Part shown: in pieces, positions 1 to 5,836 of the stretch
Numbering within the stretch: the first letter of the stretch is position 1
How the letters are laid out: every line of letters begins with the position of its first letter
NCBI GenBank assembly: GCA_937864995.1
Contig: CALMDL010000326.1
Coordinates: 1-5,836 of the forward strand
Direction of reading: 5' to 3'
DNA from: an uncultured Candidatus Altimarinota bacterium
GTDB taxonomy: Bacteria; Patescibacteriota; Gracilibacteria; BD1-5; UBA6164
Length of the DNA: 5,836 bases
The notes under the pieces: generated by a model
The model's database searches: none
The model's input: only the letters and a program-made list of their open reading frames with translations
What the model was told of the DNA's origin: nothing
Position numbers and translations under genes: made by a program

Positions 1-1
1 A

Positions 2-616
2 TTACAATTAGAAGAACAAAAAAAGAAAAAAGAAGAAGAGTTGAAATTGATAACAGATTACAAGGAAAAATCAAAAATCTTTTTTGAAACACATGGTAGT
101 TCTATAACTACATCTTTAAATATAAGTGAAAATTGTACTAAATATTTTGATTTTATTGATGAAATAGCTAAAAAAAATGATTTCCCAACAGAATTAATTA
201 TAGCTACTTGGAGTAAAGAATACAATTGTAACCTATGAAATCCTGCAAACGGTTGGTGACCATTTCAAATCACAAGCCAATATTATACTCCTTGAGATAT
301 AAGTTTAGAACAATTTTGAGAATCAGTTCAAAAATATATAGATTTTACAAAATGAAAGTGGAATTATTTTAATAATAACACATATCATAATTATAAAACT
401 AGATTTTGAAATGAAAATATAACTATAACTTATGATAATTATACTATTAGAGATTTAAAAATAAGTGCTATACTTTATAATTGAGTAAATTCTACAACAA
501 CTCTTGATTGAAATAGCTTTGCAAATGCAAATTTGAATAATAGTGTTACATCAAATAGTGATTGACTTGTAACTAGATTTTTGAAAATATTAAATTGGAG
601 AATAAATAATAAATAG
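2..616 (+). CDS. Lytic transglycosylase-like cell wall hydrolase, 3' part (5' end outside window)
   Basis: The reading frame is open from the window edge to TAG at 614-616 when TGA is read as Gly, giving 204 visible residues; the start lies upstream. The visible N-terminus is a Lys/Glu-rich, probably coiled-coil stretch (residues 1-25). Residues 61-95 resemble the core of the SLT/lysozyme-like fold: a helix FPTELIIATWSKE whose Glu73 is in the position of the catalytic acid, then NPANGWGPFQI (80-90), matching the usual G-x-x-Q-(I/V) motif after the catalytic glutamate. The family cleaves the peptidoglycan glycan strand outside the membrane. The rest is rich in Asn, Thr and Tyr and I do not recognise it. 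The gene is followed at once by a terminator, so it belongs to a different transcript from the downstream operon. The fold assignment rests on short motifs only; a non-catalytic wall-binding protein is possible. Confidence 0.72.
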
Positions 617-643
617 AAACCTTAAGAAATTAAGGTTTTTTTT
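617..643 (+). terminator. Intrinsic (rho-independent) terminator
   Basis: A perfect 9-bp stem, AAACCTTAA (617-625) with TTAAGGTTT (630-638), closes a GAAA tetraloop (626-629). A T-run continues directly to 643. It begins one base after the TAG of the cell wall gene and ends five bases before the operator boxes of the next promoter, so it separates two transcripts. Confidence 0.9.
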
Positions 644-647
644 ATTT

Positions 648-681
648 CTCTTAAACACTTCTTAAATAGAGAATGTATAAT
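648..681 (+). promoter_or_regulatory. Activator-type promoter of the ABC exporter operon: two 11-bp-spaced CTTAA boxes plus -10
   Basis: CTTAAA occurs at 650-655 and again at 661-666, exactly 11 bp apart, inside units CTCTTAAACAC (648-658) and TTCTTAAATAG (659-669). A perfect TATAAT -10 is at 676-681. No good -35 sits at the normal spacing; the boxes occupy that place. Direct repeats one helical turn apart overlapping the -35 are typical of OmpR/PhoB-class response regulators. The same layout, including the 15-nt distance from last box to -10, recurs at 5001-5056. Transcription should start near 688, leaving a leader of about 23 nt. The regulator class is inferred. Confidence 0.75.
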
Positions 682-710
682 AGTAGTATATTATTATTTA
701 ATTTATCTTT

Positions 711-1025
711 ATGAAAGAAAAAATTATATCTTGAATTTTTGGTGCTATTTTGGGATGAGCTATTGTATTTTCTTATGGTTATTTTACTAATTCAAATACT
801 TGAAATATGCCTCCTGATTGAGCTTGAATGCCTCCTAGTAATTTTTGATCTTGAAGTTTTGATGCTTCAAATATGAGCGATGAACAATTAGAAAGAATGG
901 CTACAAGAGCTTGAATAACTACTGATGAACTTAAAGCAAAATTAGAAAGTTGAGAAGATATTAGAAGTCTTATGTGATGAAGATGAGCTTGAAAATGAGA
1001 CACTTCTTCAGGAATACTACAATAA
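711..1025 (+). CDS. Small membrane-anchored protein, first gene of the exporter operon (unknown function)
   Basis: This 104-aa protein is visible only when TGA is read as Gly (about a dozen in-frame TGA codons); it ends at TAA. Residues 5-25 (IISGIFGAILGGAIVFSYGYF) form one hydrophobic segment after a short Lys-containing start, so it is a signal anchor or uncleaved signal peptide that puts the rest outside. Residues 29-50 are a Gly/Pro/Met-rich linker with two MPP motifs. Residues 56-88 look helical and charged (MSDEQLERM, then GITTDELKAKLESGEDI), a pattern seen in small secreted helical proteins. A Gly/Arg/Lys-rich tail follows (89-96). There is no Shine-Dalgarno sequence before the ATG. 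It lies 22 nt upstream of the membrane fusion protein gene. It could be an accessory factor, sensor or cargo of the transporter; I do not recognise a named family. Confidence 0.85.
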
Positions 1026-1047
1026 TTTATTAATTAAATAATTTAAA

Positions 1048-3114
1048 ATGAAATTTAATTTTAATTTAAAATACTTCATTTCAGGATTACTTCTAGTTTT
1101 ACTTATAAATTACAATACATTTATTCCAGCTAAAACAGTAACTTCAGAGACAAGTACAAGTTCTAGTACAAAAGCTGAATTGTGAGATATAAAAGAATCA
1201 ATAGAAGTTTCTTGAGATGCTGAACTTGTAGATGAACAAAGTTTGAAATTTAATAAAGCCTGAACTATAACAAAAGTTAATTTTAAAGCATGAGATACTA
1301 TAAAAAAATGAGAAACTATTGCAGAAATAGATAATAGTGATGCTTATGATACTATAGAAGAAGCAAAAATAAGTCTTGAGAATTCAGAGATTAGTTTGGA
1401 ACAACTTTATGAAGGTCCAGATGAAACAAATATTTTGCAAGCAAAAAATTCTATAACAAGTGCTGAAAATAGTTTAGAATTAGCAAAAATAGAATTTGAA
1501 AATTTGAAAGTAACTCAAAAAAATTCTCTTGATAAATTACTTGAAAATATAGAAACTTCAAAAAAAGAATTAGAATCGTCTAAGTCTAGTTTAGAGCTTG
1601 CAAAAAGTGATTTAGAAATATTAAAAAAAGAAAAAGATAATTCTCTTTCAAATACAAATACTTCAAAAAGTACAACTATTACAAATATAGAAGATAATTT
1701 TAAAAATTATTTATTGGATTTAGAGTCTATTATAGAGGAGTCAGATTATATTATGTGAGTTACACAAGAAAATAAAGATAAAAATGATGATTTTGAAAAT
1801 TATTTATGAATTGAAGATTGAGTTTCTAAATCAAATGCAAAAACAAATTTACTTAAATTAATTTCATCTTATAGTGAAATAGAAAAACAAGTAAATTTAT
1901 ATGATGAATCTTGAGATAGAGAAAAAATTATTACTATTTTAAATAGTTTTATAGAAATCTATACATTGGCTTATAATACTTCAGATTTCATATATAAAAC
2001 TGTTGATGCAAGTATAGTTAGTTCTGGAGCATTAACTCAAAGTGAAATTGATTCTATGAAAAATACTACTTCTGGAAATAGAACTTCTACTTTATCAAAA
2101 ATTACTTCTATTAAATCTAGTATAAGTACATTAAATACTCTTACTGATACTGATTTAGTTTATGAATCAAATTCAAACTCTATTGCTTCAAAAGAAGAGT
2201 CAATTAAAAATACAATTTTAAGTATAGAAAAACAAGAACTTAGTATAAAAAATGCTATTAAAACATATGATGAGACTGTTTCTAGTTATAGTGCTACTAT
2301 TAATTCAAAACAAAAAGATTTAGATTCAAAAACAAGAGCAGTAGAAATAGCAAAAATGAATTATGATGATTTATTTGAAGGCCCAACAGATGAAAATGTA
2401 AGAAAAGCTAATAATTCTATAAAACAAGCACAATTAAAACTTGAATCTGCATATGAAAATTTAGAGGATTATATTTTGACTGCACCTTTTGATTGAGTAG
2501 TTAGAAAAATAGACTATATGGTTTGAGATAATCTGACAACAGATACAGATAAATATGTATATATAGAAAATCCAAATTTACTTGAAATTACTGTTATGCT
2601 TGATCAAATTGATATAGTTTGAGTTAAATTATGAATGCAAGCAACAGTTATATTTGATGCATATTCTACAACTCCTGTAAATGCTCTTATTAGTTCAATT
2701 GATACAACACCAACTTCAACTTCTTGAGTAGTTTCGTATGAGGTGAAAATAGTTTTAGATGATGATAGTTTTATAGAGAAAGTACTTTCATGATTTTCTG
2801 CAGATGTAGAAATAATTACAGAATCAAAAGAAGATATTTTACTTTTAAAAACTACTTCAATTACTGAAAAAGATTGAAAATATTTTGTAAATTTGATAAA
2901 AGATTGAAAACAAGTTGAAACAGAAATAGAGATTGGTATAGCTTCTGATTGAATGACTGAAATAATTTCATGAATTAATGAATGAGATGAAGTTTCACTA
3001 ACTACATTTGTTTCTACTACTAATACACAAGAAAAAACATCAACTTCGCTTTTTAGTCCTCCAACTTGATGAAATAAATCTTGAGATATGTGAGGTCCAC
3101 CAGCTTGATTCTAA
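1048..3114 (+). CDS. HlyD/MacA-type membrane fusion (periplasmic adaptor) protein of an ABC exporter
   Basis: A 688-aa protein with TGA as Gly, ending at TAA. Residues 9-26 form an N-terminal membrane anchor or signal, then a Ser/Thr-rich linker. Two half-motifs of the biotinyl-lipoyl-like domain flank a long helical region: GTITKVNFKAGDTIKKGETI (72-91) and LTAPFDGVVRKIDYMVGDNL (477-496). The beta-barrel region follows (about 510-590), then a membrane-proximal region with INEGDEV (643-649) and a Gly/Pro/Met-rich tail. Such adaptors link a MacB-type permease to the outside and stimulate its ATPase. MacA proteins are usually near 370-400 aa; this one is far longer because the region between the lipoyl halves spans about 385 residues. 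Near-mirrored motifs YEGPDETN (121-128) and FEGPTDEN (443-450) mark the two ends of that arm. It lies 16 nt before the ATPase gene. The closest Gram-positive parallel is YknX of the YknWXYZ exporter. Confidence 0.93.
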
Positions 3115-3130
3115 TATTTAAAATAAAATT

Positions 3131-3793
3131 ATGATAAAATTAGAAAATATAAAAAAAGAATACAAAATGTGAGAAAATATCGTTGAAGTATTAAAATGAG
3201 TTGATTTAGAAATAAATTCTTGAGATTTTGTTTCTATTATGTGACCAAGTTGAAGCTGAAAATCAACTCTTATGAATATCATAGGTATGCTTGATGTTGC
3301 TACTAGTTGAAAATATACTTTTAATAATATAGAAATAACTTGAAAAAAAGAAGATGATTTATCAAAAATAAGATGAAAAAATATAGGTTTTATTTTTCAA
3401 AGTTATAATTTAATTTCAAGAATGCCAGTAATAAAACAAGTTATGTTACCACTTACATATCAATGAATTGCAAAAAATAAAAGAGAAAAAATGGCTATTG
3501 AAGCACTAGAAAAAGTATGACTTGCTGATAAAAGAAATAATAAACCAAATGAACTCTCAGGTTGACAATAACAAAGAGTTTCTATAGCTCGTGCACTTGC
3601 TATAAATCCAAATATGATTTTGGCAGATGAACCAACATGAGCACTTGATACAAAAACATGAGAAGAAATTATGTGATTGTTAACAAAACTCAATCAAGAG
3701 TGAACAACAATAGTTTTGATTACTCATGAGCATGAAATAGATAGATATGCAAAAAAGCATATATTAATTAAAGATTGATTGATAGTTAAATAA
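3131..3793 (+). CDS. ABC transporter ATP-binding protein, MacB/LolD type, interrupted by an in-frame TAA in the signature motif
   Basis: The frame encodes 220 codons before a final TAA, the normal size for LolD/YknY ATPases. Domains in order: Walker A GPSGSGKST (38-46), Q-loop FIFQSYNL (87-94), signature LSGGQ (142-146), Walker B MILADEP (162-168) with catalytic Glu167, D-loop ALD (171-173) and H-loop LITHE (196-200). Of 20 glycines, 17 are TGA, including all three in Walker A. Codon 147 (3569-3571) is TAA, where relatives have Gln in LSGGQQQR; the frame continues perfectly as QRVSIARAL. A single C-to-T change from CAA explains it. If real, the product stops at 146 aa, without Walker B and H-loop, and could not hydrolyse ATP normally; the gene would then be a recent pseudogene. 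A sequencing or assembly error or a strain variant is equally possible. It lies 7 nt before the permease gene, its obvious partner. Confidence 0.93.
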
Positions 3794-3800
3794 AAAAAAT

Positions 3801-5000
3801 ATGATTACTACAATATTTGAAAATATATTAAATTCTTTGGAGTCAATAAGAGCTAATAAACTTAGGTCATCTTTGAGTATGCTTTGAATAATTATTTGAG
3901 TATCGTCTGTTATTATTTTGACTGCAATTTGAAATGGTAGCACACAAACAATAGTTGATAAAATAGAGGAGATGTGAACAAATATCTTGACTATTTCAAC
4001 TTGATGATGATTTTGATCTAGTAGAAGTAAATCAACAGCTACAAATATACTTACTGAAAAAGTTGTTAATTCTATTAAAGAAAATATTTCAGGATTAGAT
4101 GGAGTTTTACCTATTGTTTCTACAAATTGACAATTTGTTTATTCTTGAAATGATATGAGTGCATCAGTTTATGGAATAGATACAAATTATTTTGATGTAA
4201 AAAATGTAGAAATAGTTTATTGAACAAATATAACACAAAATCATTTAAATAATTTAGAAAAAGTCGCAGTTGTTTGACAAGATATAGTTTCTGAATTATT
4301 TTCTTGAAATAATCCAGTTTGAGAAAAGATAAAAATGTGAAACAATGTATTTGAAGTAGTTTGAGTTATAGAAGAAAATTCAACTCTAGATTCATATGTA
4401 TTTATTCCTATTACTACAGCGTCAGTTAGAATTACATGACAAAAATATTATTCTCAAATAATAGTTTCTGTAAGTGATGCAACTCAAGTTGATGCAAAAG
4501 AAACAGAAATTGATACACTTTTACAAGAAGTTTTAGAAGTAAGTGATCCAAATAATCTGCCATACAATATAAGAAATCAATCAGAAATGCTTGAAAATAT
4601 GAGTTCTATTACAGAAACACTTACTATGCTTTTAAGTTGAATTGCTTGAATTTCACTTCTAGTATGATGAATATGAGTTATGAATATAATGCTTGTTTCA
4701 GTTACTGAAAGAACAAAAGAAATAGGTATAAGAAAAGCAATTTGAGCAGGGAAAAGTGATATACTTTTACAGTTTCTTACAGAAGCATCTAGTTTAAGTA
4801 TATTGTGATGAATTTTTTGAATACTTCTTAGTTATTTAGTTGTTTACATATTAAATTATTTTTCTGTTACAGCTATTATTTCTACAAATAGTATAATTAT
4901 AAGTTTCTTATTTTCTCTTTGAATTGGTCTTATATTTGGTATATTACCAGCTTATAAAGCAGCAAAACTTAGACCAATTGATGCACTTAGATTTGAATAG
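3801..5000 (+). CDS. MacB/FtsX-type ABC transporter permease
   Basis: A 399-aa membrane protein with TGA as Gly, ending at TAG. It has the standard four-helix MacB plan. TM1 (about 25-46) comes after the typical ANKLRSSLSMLGIIIGV segment (18-34). A large extracytoplasmic domain (about 47-270) follows, with AVVGQDIVSELF (156-167) and NPVGEKI (171-177) as seen in the MacB core domain. TM2 (about 272-300) leads into [20 protein letters not shown] (289-308) and GIRKAIGA (309-316), the loop that contacts the ATPase. TM3 (about 328-352) and TM4 (about 361-384) end in LPAYKAAKLRPIDALRFE. Length is normal for a permease without a fused ATPase, as in YknZ. MacB-type permeases move substrates by mechanotransmission from the outer leaflet or periplasmic side. 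The gene closes the operon and is intact, as is the adaptor gene, which makes the stop in the ATPase gene more surprising. Confidence 0.95.
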
Positions 5001-5056
5001 TTCTTACTATTTTCTTAATTTCTACTTAATACTTTCTTAATCTACTTAAGTATAAT
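5001..5056 (+). promoter_or_regulatory. Promoter with four 11-bp-phased CTTAA-like boxes and -10
   Basis: CTTACT (5003), CTTAAT (5014), CTTAAT (5025) and CTTAAT (5036) begin exactly 11 bp apart, with unit consensus near TTCTTAAT. TATAAT is at 5051-5056, 15 nt after the start of the last box, the same offset as in the promoter at 648-681. An extra CTTAAG at 5045 is out of phase and touches the -10. No -35 consensus is evident, so activation by a bound regulator is likely. The array begins one base after the permease stop codon. Transcription should start around 5063. Confidence 0.8.
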
Positions 5057-5062
5057 ATAGGA

Positions 5063-5080
5063 GTAATAATAAATTATTAC
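5063..5080 (+). repeat. Inverted repeat at the expected 5' end of the leader transcript
   Basis: Perfect 8-bp arms, GTAATAAT (5063-5070) and ATTATTAC (5073-5080), flank AA. It starts about 6 nt after the -10 hexamer, so it would form a hairpin at the very 5' end of the mRNA, or serve as an operator overlapping the start site. The arms are AT-only apart from the outer G-C pair, so the hairpin is weak. Confidence 0.5.
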
Positions 5081-5083
5081 ATT

Positions 5084-5101
5084 TGTTTTTTTAAAAAAAC
5101 A
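5084..5101 (+). repeat. Perfect 18-bp palindrome in the leader
   Basis: TGTTTTTTTAAAAAAACA is fully self-complementary with no loop. It consists of a T7 run directly followed by an A7 run, closed by TG and CA. It may act as DNA (bent A-tract or protein site) rather than as an RNA hairpin. It could also contribute weakly to termination of the upstream operon on either strand, but it has no GC stem. Confidence 0.5.
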
Positions 5102-5107
5102 TTGAAT

Positions 5108-5178
5108 TATAATTTTAAAATGATATTGATTCTAAAAAATAATATATATAAAAATCAATTCTTCTATTTAAAATTATA
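5108..5178 (+). repeat. Long nested inverted repeat in the leader of the LTxxQ-like gene
   Basis: Outer arms TATAATTTTAAA (5108-5119) and TTTAAAATTATA (5167-5178) are perfectly complementary over 12 bp. Inner arms ATTGATT (5125-5131) and AATCAAT (5153-5159) pair over 7 bp. They are separated from the outer arms by an internal loop of 5 and 7 nt and enclose a 21-nt apical loop. The structure would fold in the leader RNA, ending 36 nt before the start codon. In DNA this AT-rich such repeats can arise by chance, but the nested order supports a real stem. Confidence 0.45.
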
Positions 5179-5214
5179 TTTATATTTTATAACTTATTTT
5201 ATAATTACACACAT

Positions 5215-5796
5215 ATGAAAAATAATGTAAAAATATTAGCTGGAGCATTAATTACAGCTATTGCTGCAACATCAATTTGAGTTTCATTCGCTGATGAAAC
5301 AACTACTTCTACTTGAACAACAAGTAAAAAATTTGAAAGACAAGAATTGACAACAGAACAAAAAGCACAAATGGAAGCAATGAGAACAATTTTAGATAAA
5401 AAAAGAAATTGAGAAACTCTAACTGCTGAAGAAGAGTCACAACTTGCAGAATTTGAAGCAAATAAACCAGAAATGTGAAGATGAGAATGAAAAATGGGGA
5501 AATGACAATGAAAAGGTAGATGAGATAGAGGAGGATTTATAAATAACTTAACAGAGGAAGAAAAAACTGCATTAGATTCAATGACTGATGATGAAAAAAA
5601 AGCATTTTTTGAAACTAAAAAAGCTGAAAATGATGCAAAAAGAACATCTCATGAAAATGTAATTGATAAATTATTATCTTGAGAAAAATTAACTGCTGAA
5701 GAAGAAGTTGTTAGAGCTGAAATAATTAAAGAAAGATCTGAAAGAAAAACGGAAATGGAAGCTAGAAAATTAAACGAAACTCAAGTTTCACAATAG
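5215..5796 (+). CDS. Secreted charged protein with LTxxQ-like repeats (Spy/CpxP-like)
   Basis: A 193-aa protein with TGA as Gly, ending at TAG. Residues 1-26 are a classic signal peptide: KNNVK, a hydrophobic core, then VSFA with cleavage before Asp27. The mature part is highly charged and probably all helical. It contains LTTEQKAQMEAM (45-56), LTAEEE (69-74), LTEEEKTALDSM (112-123) and LTAEEE again (159-164). The stretch ILDKKRNGETLTAEEE (59-74) matches VIDKLLSGEKLTAEEE (149-164), so the protein is built from two related halves. They are joined by a Gly/Arg/Lys linker (88-107) with ten glycines, six of them TGA. LTxxQ motifs, size and export recall Spy/CpxP stress chaperones, but this is motif-level similarity only. 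It has its own promoter and a leader of about 150 nt, with no Shine-Dalgarno sequence. The operator it shares with the exporter operon suggests a common regulon. Confidence 0.88.
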
Positions 5797-5836
5797 TTTT
5801 TATCTAAATAAAAATATTCACCTTGTTTAAATTTTT

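Noticed and set aside
779..1003. Minus-strand 74-codon open frame
   Set aside because: It lies inside the small membrane protein gene on the plus strand; the plus-strand reading in code 25 gives a coherent membrane anchor plus helical protein, and the minus frame matches nothing recognisable.
1396..2496. Two separate Ser/Lys/Glu-rich proteins (1396-1758 and 1966-2496)
   Set aside because: They are fragments of the single 688-aa adaptor created by reading TGA as stop; lipoyl half-motifs and frame continuity across both show one gene.
3460..3693. Minus-strand 77-codon open frame
   Set aside because: It is antisense to the ATPase core (signature, Walker B), whose plus-strand motifs are unmistakable.
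5059..5063. AGGAG resembling a ribosome binding site
   Set aside because: It sits at the expected transcription start, and no start codon with an open frame follows within a usable distance.
5084..5101. T7A7 palindrome as the terminator of the exporter operon
   Set aside because: It lacks a GC stem and lies downstream of the next promoter, so it would be part of the next transcript; listed only as a palindrome. No convincing terminator is visible after the permease gene.
5797..5836. Possible terminator after the last gene
   Set aside because: The remaining 40 nt show no stem followed by a T-run; the real terminator is probably outside the window.

Overview
The window is very AT-rich and carries genes only on the plus strand. 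Every gene is interrupted by many in-frame TGA codons. These fall where conserved families have glycine: all three glycines of the ABC Walker A motif, one glycine of the LSGGQ signature, and the glycine of the APFDG motif in the membrane fusion protein. Tryptophan is written TGG, and genes end only in TAA or TAG. This is genetic code 25 (UGA = Gly), known from Candidatus Gracilibacteria (BD1-5) and Absconditabacteria (SR1) of the candidate phyla radiation. I cannot tell which of the two this is. Read in the standard code, most genes fall into fragments, so all boundaries here come from reading TGA as Gly.

Layout: (1) 2-616 is the 3' part of a gene for a coiled-coil/lytic-transglycosylase-like cell wall protein. 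It is followed by a clear intrinsic terminator at 617-643. (2) 648-681 is a promoter with two 11-bp-spaced CTTAA boxes ahead of a TATAAT -10 element. (3) 711-5000 is a tight four-gene operon: a small membrane-anchored protein, a 688-aa HlyD/MacA-type membrane fusion protein, a MacB/LolD-type ABC ATPase and a MacB/FtsX-type permease. Gaps are 22, 16 and 7 nt. The ATPase gene has an in-frame TAA inside its signature motif, apparently a CAA-to-TAA change. (4) 5001-5056 is a second promoter with four CTTAA-like boxes in exact 11-bp phase, and the same 15-nt distance from the last box to the -10. (5) 5057-5214 is a long leader with three consecutive inverted repeats. (6) 5215-5796 encodes a secreted, charged protein with LTxxQ-like repeats that resembles Spy/CpxP periplasmic chaperones. 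The last 40 nt hold nothing recognisable.

Inferred biology: the operon looks like a split MacAB/YknXYZ-type exporter, with ATPase and permease as separate polypeptides. A shared operator suggests that the exporter operon and the secreted LTxxQ-like protein are co-regulated by one response regulator of the OmpR/PhoB class, as an envelope-stress regulon would be. The regulator itself is not in the window.
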